Below, piece by piece: positions 43,001-52,788 of a stretch of DNA of 64,000 bases. The notes beneath the pieces are model-generated. The model was not told the DNA's origin. It made no database searches and saw only the letters and a program-made list of their open reading frames with translations. The position numbers and the translations under genes were made by a program. Source of the DNA: Nemania diffusa (taxonomy: Eukaryota; Ascomycota; Sordariomycetes; Xylariales; Xylariaceae); assembly GCA_038501195.1 (NCBI GenBank), contig JBBPUQ010000002.1, forward strand, positions 5,037,001 to 5,101,000, written 5' to 3'. The first letter of the stretch is position 1; every line of letters begins with the position of its first letter.

Positions 43001-43058
43001 TACTAGTATTACTAACTATACTGCAACCGGTGTGCCCTGTGATGTGCTGTAGATGCTC
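37005..43058. mobile_element. Decayed about 6-kb insertion splitting the aldo-keto reductase gene
   Basis: A roughly 6-kb block, nearly all A+T except for short normal-composition ends (37005-37075 and 42950-43058), separates the two halves of the aldo-keto reductase. The related 9-mers GTTCTACAG (36996-37004) and GTTCTATAG (43059-43067) flank it, differing by one C/T; they could be a target duplication, which would suggest a Mutator-like element, but convincing terminal inverted repeats were not found. CTACTGCACA (37016) and, inverted, CTACAGCACA (near 43052) are a weak candidate pair. No coding sequence survives. Element class is undetermined; size fits an LTR retrotransposon or large DNA transposon. 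Confidence 0.65.
42432..43018. repeat. Direct repeat pair with unequal decay
   Basis: 42432-42620 and 42830-43018 are collinear copies about 397 bp apart. The left copy is almost pure A+T, whereas the right copy keeps C and G, as in caattacaagctagcattag against cagttataaattaatattaa. The differences are mainly C/T and G/A. The better-preserved copy lies at the edge of the block next to the gene. Confidence 0.65.
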
Positions 43059-43437
43059 GTTCTATAGTTTACTCGTTACCCAGAGCTTGCTGCGGGGTAA
43101 ATTGGCCGCCCGAATCCCCTTTCCTGTCTCATCTTCATTTCCTGAGGCGCTAGTCAGCTCTGAAGTCTCATCTTTTTTATGTTTGGGTAGACGAACTGTA
43201 GATATAAGCTGCGTCTACGTGATTGTATCCTGAGTTCAGCGCAAATTCCACAGCATGGGCGACGAGTTCTCTATTAGAGAGCCAAGTCCCTATGCCAATT
43301 GAAGGTATTCCGAGAGCGGCACTGTGGTGTTCCGTCCTCGTAGGCGGTGCAGCAGTCGGTAGCCAGTATTGGATCGCGATAAGATAGACAGAGGCGCTTA
43401 CAAGAAGCGCGGCGAAGGCTGCTCTAAGAAAGGTCAT
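43059..43437 (-). pseudogene. Aldo-keto reductase, N-terminal half (split gene)
   Basis: Starts at 43437 with a hydrophobic segment (residues about 3-28) that could anchor the protein in a membrane, then IPSIGIGTWLSN, the first strand of the aldo-keto reductase barrel, and HVDAAYIY with the catalytic Asp and Tyr. After an intron (donor GTTCGT at 43196; acceptor near 43150) a second exon reads GNEDETGKGIRAANLPRS followed by KLWVTSKL (catalytic Lys). The next codon, expected Trp, is TAG at 43063-43065, a change a single G-to-A would explain. The frame is then lost in the insertion. Splice phases do not match perfectly at the intron, a further sign of decay. The C-terminal half lies at 36281-36995. 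Confidence 0.8.
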
Positions 43438-43915
43438 TTTAATCTTGAAATAGTCTTTCCCTCGGCATGATATGTTAATCGGAGACTTTCCAAAACACCG
43501 TCACCACCGAACTCCGTTTGGTTTGGTGCGGGCGTCTATATTCTACAGCGCTGGTCTATAATTTGGAGTCGCATAATGACATCATCGAACCCCTTCCAAG
43601 TCTAACCCAACATAGATATCTTTCTATAAGCTGCGTCACGTTCACTAATACCACATACTTGCGTATACAAGATACTTATACTATACGTCAAGATCAATTC
43701 GTCTGGCTTTTTTATCTATAAATCTTGCAGTAATTTATTTCGCATTTAGATAGCACAGTCTAGTTGGCAAGTGTCCCGGGGAAAATGCTGACGAGTTTCC
43801 GAAGATTGTAAAATATCTACGGCACTGCCCGTGGGAAGAAGGTTTAGTAGGCCCGCCAAATAGACGTCAAGTCACACTGATATGACGATATGACACAGGC
43901 CCTAAACATCGGGCC

Positions 43916-43930
43916 ATATATATATATAAG
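43916..43930 (+). promoter_or_regulatory. TATA-like element
   Basis: A run of alternating A and T ending TATAAG lies about 120 bp upstream of the ATG at 44050. It could be the core promoter of the small conserved gene. It is a sequence match only. Confidence 0.35.
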
Positions 43931-44049
43931 AGACATGTGTTTATTCCTGAGTCATTCCTCGAAGATGCAACATTACTCACAACGCATTGCAGCTTCATTC
44001 AACGCTACAAATTTCACGTATTCGCATCGTCAATAGCATCGTGATCATC

Positions 44050-44604
44050 ATGTCAGGGCAGCCAAGCACAGGAACCCCTAGTCTCTTCGAGGATGGAGAT
44101 GAGCGCAATTACTCTCGAGGGGCCATCCACGAGGAACAAAGACATCATTTACACAATGTAGAGGGATACATGCGCAGTCAGACCTACATCGAAGCAGTAG
44201 TTTTTCGGGATAGCAGATCACTAACTATTTTGAAATAGAAAACCAACACAAAGCGATGGACGACATGCTCACCAAAGACGTACGCTTAACTCATCTCCGA
44301 TCTACGAACCGCGTTTATTGACCGAAGCCGTTGCAGACCCAAGTCCAGATCGAAGAACGATATAAGAAGGATCCGCTGTATAGCGTATGTGATAGCGCAT
44401 CTGCAGTGCAGTCATACATGTTGCGAGATGTACTTACTGACGTATTGACCGTAGGCCACCATGCACGGCAACCAGCCATCTAAGGGCGCTAGGCAAGATG
44501 CTGAGATCCAGGCAGAAGAGGCCGAGATGCTGAGGAAGAAGAAGGAGAAGGCAGACAACATGGCAGGCAAGAAACTTGAGCATAAGTCGGCGAGGGAGCA
44601 TTGA
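44050..44604 (+). pseudogene. Small conserved fungal protein gene, damaged first intron
   Basis: Encodes parts of a small hydrophilic protein typical of ascomycetes: GTPSLFEDGDERN and QTYIEAVVF in exon 1 (44050 to about 44209), HKAMDDMLTKD in exon 2 (44239-44279), and MHGNQPSKGARQDAEIQAEE plus a Lys/Glu-rich tail in exon 3 (44455-44604). The second intron, 44280-44454, has donor GTACGC and acceptor GTAG. Between exons 1 and 2 only about 29 bp remain, with an intact branch site CTAAC and acceptor TAG but no GT donor, so the 5' part of that intron seems deleted or mutated. Unspliced, exon 1 runs into TAG at 44236. The family resemblance is from memory of fungal proteins of unknown function. Possibly non-functional. 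Confidence 0.6.
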
Positions 44605-47042
44605 ACTAGGCGTTGCGCGCGGTTCCTACTTAGCCATTCTCATGATAGCGAGTGTACCTTAAGCAGGACAAAGTGCATCGATGTATTGCCGACCCCCAAC
44701 TGATAGACCCCTATAGTAAGTGACTGGTTTAGTCGTTCTCTGTAGAGCTTCTTCTTCCACGTTATTCTTTCGACGTCTCCGCGTGGCGTTCTTTGAATGC
44801 ACCTCGTTCTTCAAAGGTTGACAACTAGATACGTTATAAAGCTGGCGGAGGTCTGCGTATATAGTTTTGGGGAATCTGGCTCTTGACATGGAGAATCTCT
44901 ATGACCTCATCCGCATTATTTTATTAATACAATGGATCTAAGTTGCCGGGACCATCTACTACACCAACCCGACTGAGCTAGCATAGAATAATGATACGGT
45001 AGAACCTAAACAGGACCCTTGGGGGAAAGTGAATATGACACACTATCCTATCTCCGCGTCGCATGACTACTAGAAGTAACGGTACCAAGACAACTAGAAC
45101 CAACCAAGGAGCTGCCCTGCACTTCAATAAAGTTATGACATGTAGAAAGACATGCATAGCCATAAGTGAGGTGTTAGAGAGCAGCATTGCTAGCTCCAGT
45201 AATTAAGTTTAGCTCATAGCCTTAGCGACAGTGTCATGAGTTCCTCTCGAGGAATAAATACTTTAAAAGGCAAGATGTTAATTATTTAGACCCAAACTAC
45301 ATGATATTAGAGATACTTAGAAGCTAAATTATGTAGTTTGGTCGTCGGCCCATTGCGCTAGCAAACATAACAAGAGTCATCTTGAAGTTGAAAAGGGGTC
45401 AGATGGACCAGTCTGTTGGTGCGACTGAGTATAGACAGCTGTTGCCACAAGGGCAGTTATACTGGACTTGGGATTGTGTCTCCTATTGATCCAATAAATG
45501 GCTATGGCTTCAAAGGGTCTCTTACTCTCTAGAAAACTCTGAAGAGGAGGGGACCGAGCCAGCCTATATATACACAATGCCAAAAGATGTCTCAGAAACC
45601 CCTCAATAAATGGGTCCGTATGACAGCTGTAGTTATTAGTCTTGAATTCATTTATGGCATTTTTATCATTCACCGTGTGAATATATTCAGGGAGTTTACT
45701 AATACGTCTTATGCATCGACCTGCAAGTACGGGTCTTGATTAGATAGCGTCCTCGGACCCCGATAATTGCTCTTAGTAGAACAAGTGGAACAAAACCGAT
45801 GATCTAAGTTTGGTTTGAGGGGGGCATAATATTCTAGGGACATATAACTCTGGGCGCCTCAGGTAACACTATTAATATACATGAATCTCAAGGGAGAAGG
45901 CTCTACAGAAGTGTTGAACTCCCTGAAGAGATAGGGTCCTAAGATTGGGGGAAAATCTTATCTTGCCGTTACATGTTGGGGGCAGCTGAGTCCTATGTAA
46001 TTTAACCCCTCGTTTCAGCCCTGACGTGGATGTTAAGAGAGCGAGTCGTAAAGATGATGGCGGTGAGTGATATGATGTATGTATAAATTAATTATTAGTT
46101 ACAGAAACAACTCTATCGAACTTAGCTGTACTACAGAGTGTTTCAGCTATATCCATTAGAGGAGCCGATGCCTAAGGATCCGACTGATATTTCAGACGCT
46201 CAGTCCCTTTCTATAACTATAGATCGTATCCCGATGATGGCGGCATCATAGTTTAGGCAGCAGGCTAGGAGAGGCTTGTGGCTGTGAGTTTGAAGCGTTA
46301 GGATATAGATCCGTTTTTCATTTCTAACTCTAAGCTATTACGCATCTGCCTTATTACTATCAATTTTGGTAGTTGACCCAACTCTAACGATTACTTAAAC
46401 CTATTCGACTATTTATGTTGGATGTAGATTTAGTTTGAATAATGTTGTAGCAATACGGCTCCTTCCATGGCTATAAAAATAGCTATTAATTCGTAAAGCA
46501 AGTAGTACCATAATACTACATTATAGCTACCCCCTATTCCTGAAACTATCATTGAAACAGGTCGCGTAAACCTCTTTCCTTCACCCTAGAAGCTCGATCA
46601 TAACCACATAGCTATCTAATAATTTCATGAAGCTTCTAGTAAATCTTTCGAATTAAGGCTAGGTCTAAGTCCCAGTCTTGGAATATGTCACACGGCCAAG
46701 ACTGCCTAAGACCTACAGGAAGCTATTGACTGGTTATATGTATACGCGCCTAACCTACGCGCCCAACAGTCTCAGACCTACCCACCTGTATGAAGGCTAT
46801 TGGAGAAAGAAGGTCACCTGGACCTGCAACTATATGCAAGGACAACCAACAGTCCCAGAGGGTACCAGAATGAATAGACTGTAGCCTAGGACCTTTGGGT
46901 ACAAAAGGGACTGATTCCTCCAGACTGAAAGGAAGAAGGGAATCATGGACCTTGCGAGACCAAAGTGAATTATTAGTTGAATACAGACCTTGTTCCAAGC
47001 CCTATAAATCTAGCCCTTGTCACAGAATAGTAGCAAGCTAGC
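44605..47042. other. Gene-poor stretch with repeat relics
   Basis: No convincing gene. Open frames at 45377-45673 (-) and 46678-46884 (+) lack domains; the first lies near a TATATATAGG sequence and could be transposon relic. An inverted repeat with 13-14-bp arms occurs at 45289-45343 (GACCCAAACTACAT and ATGTAGTTTGGTC). Confidence 0.45.
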
Positions 47043-47690
47043 CAGCGCTCATCCCAGGTAAAACAAGTCAAATAAACGGCTCTTGACTTGTTTTGCCTTG
47101 ATTGATCGCAAAAAGCGCTTATTTGATTTGTTTGGTTGAATCTATTGTTTTGATTGAACAGTTATTTGATCAAATAAATCAAATAAATCAGGTGCTAGGA
47201 AAAAAAGTAGCGCTATTACGAAAATAGTATCGTTAAATAGCTCTGATTGCGTTAAATACGAATTTAACAATATTTTGAAGCTATATACGAAATGCACAGA
47301 GTTATAGATGATCAAAGATTGAAAGTTGTAAAAATTGTGTAGCAAAAAAAGAGTTAATTTGAAAAGCTATAATTAAGTCAGCATTAGCTAAATAAATAAA
47401 TAAGCTTATTAAATAAAAAAAAGTTTTTATTAGTTAATTAATATAAGTTTTAAAATAGACTGCTACTTAAATAAAAAAATATTACATTTTTTAAATAGTT
47501 TTTTTTTTATTAAAAAACAACAAAAAAAATCAAAAAAAAAAAGAAATTATTTAAAAATAACTAGCAAACACAAATAAAACAAAAAATCCTTGATTTACTT
47601 AGTAATCAATTTAAATGCGTTTGTTTTATCTTAGTTAGTTAAATTATCTGTTAAGCAGTCAAAGTATTGTTTTACCTGGGATGAGCGCTG
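47043..47690. mobile_element. Non-autonomous hAT element with 8-bp target duplication
   Basis: A 648-bp element with perfect 24-bp terminal inverted repeats: it begins CAGCGCTCATCCCAGGTAAA and ends with the exact reverse complement. It is flanked by AAGCTAGC on both sides (47035-47042 and 47691-47698), an 8-bp target site duplication. The 8-bp duplication plus CAG-start termini indicate the hAT superfamily. Repeated subterminal copies of tcaaataaa/ttatttga motifs near the left end are like hAT transposase-binding sites. The interior is AT-rich and has no transposase reading frame, so it would need a transposase supplied in trans. Confidence 0.88.
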
Positions 47691-48109
47691 AAGCTAGCTA
47701 GGTTTATATAGAAAAGATTCAACGAAATTAAATGCCCCTAGTCAATGTCAAACAATCAAGTATCCAACTACCGAAGGTTATCAAGATTTGTATCACCTTA
47801 AAAATCCCCTTGTACCAACACTAAGATGCCCCGGGACCGACAGGAAATAACTCATGAAGCCTACGTCAACTAGATACGTGGGAGCTAACTTAGCCGTGTA
47901 TATTACCCCCAAGCCTGTGATGCGTACCCCTCCTCGTTACAGGGCATGAGACGCTTATTTATTTATATACATGAGTCGAAAGCGTAGTCGGAATTCGCGT
48001 GAGTACGTAGGTTGATTTACCCACCTGGGCAAATGGATAAACTACAACCAAATAACTAAGCCGTCAACACCTGATCGTCCTGTATAGTGGGCGACGAGCT
48101 TAGTTAGCC

Positions 48110-48240
48110 CCCGCAGAGTAAACGAAACATCTCTGCCTCGAATCGAACAACTGCGCGCACGTGCCATTCGCACTAGCCACAGCGCACCTCAACCCAAGCG
48201 CCGTGCCTGCGCACACACAATACGCCTGCCACCCATGTTG
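48110..48240 (-). repeat. Possible tRNA-derived (SINE-like) relic
   Basis: On the minus strand TGGCTAGTGCG (48179-48169) matches an RNA polymerase III A box and GTTCGATTC (48148-48140) a B box. The spacing is too short for a normal tRNA and no anticodon arm folds between them, so it is not a functional tRNA gene. It may be a degenerate tRNA-derived SINE or coincidence. Confidence 0.3.
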
Positions 48241-48662
48241 GCGTTTACCTACCCCCTGCGTTCTTAGCCTCATAAGAACGCATTATCTTCTACTCGCTTA
48301 CGCGCCTTTTCACACCAGAACTACGTTCGCACGCTAGCGTGCCCCGAACGCACAATATACGGAAGTCCTATTTAAAGTAGCTGTTGGATTGCAAAGTGAT
48401 AATTATGTTGTAGAAGAGATGGAGAAAGATCTAGTAACCCCCGTGAGGGATAACCATTATACATTGTCCGTCGTACTTTCCCACCACATAGCCACGGAAT
48501 CACGACCTAACGGCTCTTGAAGTAAAAATTTGGGTTCTAAAGCTTATATAATAATATACAGCCGCTAAAGATGTATATAGTATATAAAACAGCTTGCTAC
48601 ACCCTCAGTACCTTTTAAAAAGGTCTGGCACTATATAGTGTCTCTACGGCGTTTAATACTAT

Positions 48663-48727
48663 TTCTCTCCCTCTCTTCCTCTTCCTCTTCCTCTCTCTTT
48701 CTTTTTCTTTCTCCCTCTTTCCCTTCC
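48663..48727. repeat. Polypyrimidine (CTC/CTT) tract
   Basis: About 65 bp almost wholly C and T, dominated by ctctt/cctctt units. Such tracts occur in fungal promoters, but no supported gene follows. Confidence 0.85.
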
Positions 48728-50133
48728 GCTAGGTGTGATCTAATCCAACATGACTTGAAGTCCTCTTCTGTCAACGGTTCATCATCGGTAACGAGAGTGT
48801 AGGTATCGAATTGCAGCTGAAAAGATTAGTTTCGGAGGCATGCAAGCTTCGTTGGAGGGTCCTCACAGTCAACCTATAGTATCTGTTGCACTTCTTTCTC
48901 AGAATATGTCGCAACTTTTCGCCGTTAATCCTCGTGGCTCCAAATGTTTGAGTTGTTTTGGTACTGCTGCTTGAATTTGAAGAAGTGTTCAAATTGGATC
49001 GTTGGTGGAAAGGGGAATTTGATAGGATGGTATCATCGCGTATAATAAAGGGAAAAGATTCAGAGGGGCCGAGAAGACTCTTCATCGTGTGCATATACGT
49101 AGTAGGTAGCGTAAAAACAAGCAGCAAAGTGGGTTAGATAGTAGGTAGAGCCGCACTAATGACCTGGGGAGGTGGGCCGCTAAATACTCTATTAGGATGT
49201 TGATTATCTAATCATTAAACACTTGTCATTTGCTAGGTACTTTGAGGAACCAGGCGCCGGATGTCCGTGTTTGATTTAGATGGGAGGGGTGTTTTAATCA
49301 ATATCGACTACCAATTGACGATAGATGGGTGTGTGTACGCAGCAGGGGCCTAGTAAAAGGGAGGTATCTCTTCGCCTAGCGCGTCTACTTCAAACGTGAA
49401 CCTTGTACAGGGGGGTAGGAGAGTACTGCGTACCTACGCGTAGGCACCCTGCCGGGCTTGCAGGATTACTACCTCGCAGTAAGATGATACGCCAGGGCAT
49501 TCTTGACCTAAGGTAGAGTAAGGCTTGGAGATAGGTAGGTGAAAAAAGAAAAAAAGAAAACCGTCAATTCACGCCTTATCAGTATCTGCTTATAAGTACA
49601 ATATACCAGCAGTAATCTTCACGAAAGTAAAAGTACCTCATATAGGTTCAAGTTAGCAGCTTTTATAACTACTAGGATTTTTAGCAAGTTACCTACGGAA
49701 GGAGTATTATGTTGCAGCTTATTACCAGGTATCTACAGCACACTTTGGCTTGCCATTCATGCCACGTTAAAGATTCAGCGGGTGGAGGTGTTGTTAGGAC
49801 TCGTTCACGTTACTAACACGTTTTTTCTACGAGGTTTTACCGGCGTAAGCACGAGATATTTTAAAATAGCGGAAGAACGTATACTACTAGTGCAAACGGA
49901 TACAGACACAAAAAAAACCGGATAATATAGTAACGACACAGCTGATAGCTCACTCTTACAGAAGAAAAAGAAGGCAGTACAAACGCTTTCGAGCACACCG
50001 ACCCTAGAGGTCAAGGTTCTCTAAATAGGTTGTTATTGTAATACAATATAAATCCTAGCTTCGCACGCCCTCAATGCTCTTCGGGAGGCTCTGGTGCCTA
50101 CTGTATCACAGAGGACCCCTGGCGTTAAATATT

Positions 50134-50181
50134 ACAACAACAACAACAACAATAACAACAACAACAACAACAACAACAACA
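50134..50181. repeat. AAC trinucleotide microsatellite
   Basis: About sixteen units of AAC/ACA with one interruption (aataac). Intergenic. Confidence 0.95.
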
Positions 50182-50548
50182 GCCTGATCGTTCTTCCGTC
50201 CACTCAGAAAATGAATAGGAGTAGCCTGCTTCAAATGTAAGCCCCGGGCGTAAACAGTTAGTAATATGTGGCAGGGGCATCTTGATATTATAAGGGAGTC
50301 TCTAGGGTTGCTATATGTCAGATTTTCGTATGTGATCTGTAGTTTGTATTACTGACTGCTCGTATCTAAGGTAATTTTGTTACAGCCTCCCTTTAGTAGG
50401 TGCCGTCAGTCACGCGCCACAGGCTCAAATCAAACACTATAAGATCCCTCTATTTCGTCGCGGGAGGAGCCTGAGAAACCCTCCTCAGCTCGACGACCCA
50501 TATCGCCTTCAAAATAGAAAGTTGTATTTATTTGTCATCGATACGACC

Positions 50549-52312
50549 ATGGAGTGGATAGGCAGAACAAAGAAGTTTACATCAGATGGAGATCTTGCTG
50601 AGTTCAAATTCATCCCAGACCATCCCTGCACGATCCAGACTATCCGCCTACGACGGGACTCTTCAGTACGCAGCGAATATATGTATTTGTTGATAAGCGA
50701 ATACCCCGGCTTACACTTCATTCTAGGGTGCAATTCAAGTCTTCGAAAATGAGACTCTCAAGTCTGAGCCCAAATATCTTCACTGGATCAACCAAGTGAG
50801 TAATAGTCACCTTTGATAGATTATGGTGAACTGCCCTTCTTACACTAGGTGTACCACTAACAAGTCTATGGCAGTCTCAATCATTGCCTGATGAGCCAAC
50901 TGTAACTCTAGTCATGCACCAGAGACTGGACATGGCTGATGCCCAGGCAACCTCTCTTCCGTATGGAAAGGGCACATTTATTAAAGCATGCGACCAGCTT
51001 TACCAGCATAGATCCATCGCGGATGTCATCCGGAGAAAGTCGCCAGCCACGTTCACCTGCAGAACCGTGGCGGCTTGGGAGTCTCAGCCGGACTGGGGCC
51101 CGGCCGTCGGTAAGTCATGGTCCAAATGTGAAATGCTTGCGAGGCGTGAGCGCCCCCAGCACGAAAGCATACTTGACTAATACTTAGTTATTACGATATG
51201 TTCAGTTTATAACTGCAAGTCAGACACCATATCTCCAGCAGAACCAAACGGCCTAGTGCTCTCCATGACTTATTTCCCCAAGAAATCAACTATACGGGCG
51301 GTCGCATACGGATGTACGGCGGAATCTCGAGATTACATCGAAACATGGCTGCAATATGCAAAGGCATTCGCTTTTAACCCCCTGCTCCTCCCAATGCTAT
51401 GGGCCGAGCTGGAGCGTCAGCGGTTTTTAGATAAAGTCGATCACAAAGCAAGCGATCTTCGGAAGAGAATTCTTGACATGAATAATCTCCTCGTGGACGA
51501 TGGACTGCCTAAGAAGTCGCTATATCCCAACGATGCCAGTAACAACGACATGATAGAGATTATGGGTGGCACGACGCAAAAAGACATCACGCAGCGCGAA
51601 TGCACGGCGGTCAACCTCTGGGTTGACGTGAGCGCGCTGAAGAATGGACTGGAAAGTTTCAGGACGGAGCTGAAGTCGATGCTAGAAAATTCGCGGAGCC
51701 CGCCGGAGATCGATGAGACCGTCTCCGGACCGCCCGACGGACAACCAGACCCGATCAACAAGCATTCTTCTGATAGGATCCAGAGTAGGCTGAGCGAGAT
51801 GATAGTAGAGATAGAGGCCAAGGTCAGATACATGGACAGTCTCCTGGGAGGCATGACCTTGGCAGCGCAGACGGTATGCAAGTTTATTTCCCTTCACGTG
51901 CACTGCCGTTGCTCGAATAGCCTAGTTAAAGGCTTATGTACCATCATCTAAAAATATTGCTATGATCTAGGAGTCGAATCATCTATCACGGTGCGATGCA
52001 TTGGCGAATAGCTACATCACTGTCGCGTCGAAGAAAGACAGCAGCTATGTGCGCGACATGGCGCTTCTCGGTATGATATTCTTGCCGTCTTTCGCAGTAA
52101 GTCATTAACCCACTTGTCACTCATTGCATCATCGTTATTAATACGAGGAATACTAATGCGATGCGATTTACATCGCTCAGACGCTTTTCTCTATGACGTT
52201 CTTCAACTGGACGCCACAGGGCAGCAACCAAATCGTCTCGCCGTGGGTCATGACCTGCTTCGGCTTCGCCGCCATCTCGACGGCGGGGTCCATCTGGCAC
52301 TTCCGGAAGTAG
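50549..52312 (+). CDS. CorA-like membrane transporter protein, C-terminally truncated
   Basis: Resembles the fungal branch of CorA-type divalent-cation channels: a long soluble N-terminal part followed by two C-terminal membrane helices. Six exons, 50549-50665, 50727-50795, 50875-51109, 51206-51873, 51971-52096 and 52181-52312, with introns of 61, 79, 96, 97 and 84 bp, join in frame to 448 residues. The helical region (residues about 230-360) precedes DMALLGMIFLPSFATLFSM (helix 1, about 393-412), FFNW in place of the classical GMN motif, and VMTCFGFAAISTAGSIWHF (helix 2, about 428-446). The stop TAG at 52310-52312 comes just after HFRK, and the frame continues with charged AKRYEFEAELN, so the stop may be a recent C-to-T change removing a short tail. 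Transport activity is uncertain; many fungal members are uncharacterised. Confidence 0.72.
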
Positions 52313-52611
52313 GCCAAGAGGTACGAGTTCGAGGCCGAGCTAAATATAAGGTATAGTTATAGTACTAATTTATACATAGGTAGCGGTCTGTTGTTTCAAC
52401 TATGCCATTCAGGAAAGGTTGTCTCAGCTCTCGACCTTAACCAAGCTCAGGACCTAGTGTATGAGGACACGACACGCTTACGAACAAATATCGGAAATTA
52501 AATCTGAGTATCAATTTGATTGAGGGCAGTCAAGATCCCCCCTTTAAATTTATATAAGCCAAATATCACGTACAAGAGTACGATCGAGCTTAGCAAGTGG
52601 AATTGAACCAG

Positions 52612-52788
52612 TGTAACCAAAACGATCCTGAAAGGTGTATTGAAGTGAGGCCTGCCGAGTATTCTAGTTACTCTGGCTTCCTGATTCTCAGGCTCTATAT
52701 ATACACATACGCTCCCAGTAGACACCGAGATCGGGCTCGGTGCTTCGCACCCGAGCCCCGATCTCGTGATCGCTTCCGCTCGCCCGCA
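52612..52788 (+). mobile_element. Candidate LTR fragment with hairpin
   Basis: The segment begins TGTAACC and ends CCGCA, contains a TATATATAC box at about 52696 and a strong hairpin (52726-52766), and is followed by a TGGTGATCCTGACAAG sequence resembling a retroelement primer-binding region. No second LTR, target duplication or polyprotein was found nearby. The assignment rests on these weak signals. Confidence 0.35.
52726..52766. repeat. Near-perfect hairpin
   Basis: The arms GAGATCGGGCTCGGTGC (52727-52743) and its near reverse complement (52747-52765, two extra C) are separated by TTC. GC-rich stem of about 17 bp. It may be an RNA structure in an LTR leader or a terminator-like relic. Confidence 0.8.

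Larger units (their letters stand above)
47691..50548. other. Gene-poor stretch
   Basis: No supported protein gene. A 118-codon frame at 48771-49127 (-) is serine-rich with no domain, signal peptide or splice context. Contains a tRNA-like promoter pair (48140-48179), a pyrimidine tract and an AAC microsatellite, listed separately. Confidence 0.45.

Noticed and set aside
45377..45673. 98-codon minus-strand frame read as a gene
   Set aside because: Preceded by a TATATATAGG box and resembling repeat sequence; no protein family recognised.
48771..49127. 118-codon serine-rich minus-strand frame
   Set aside because: No domain or signal peptide, and codon content does not look coding.
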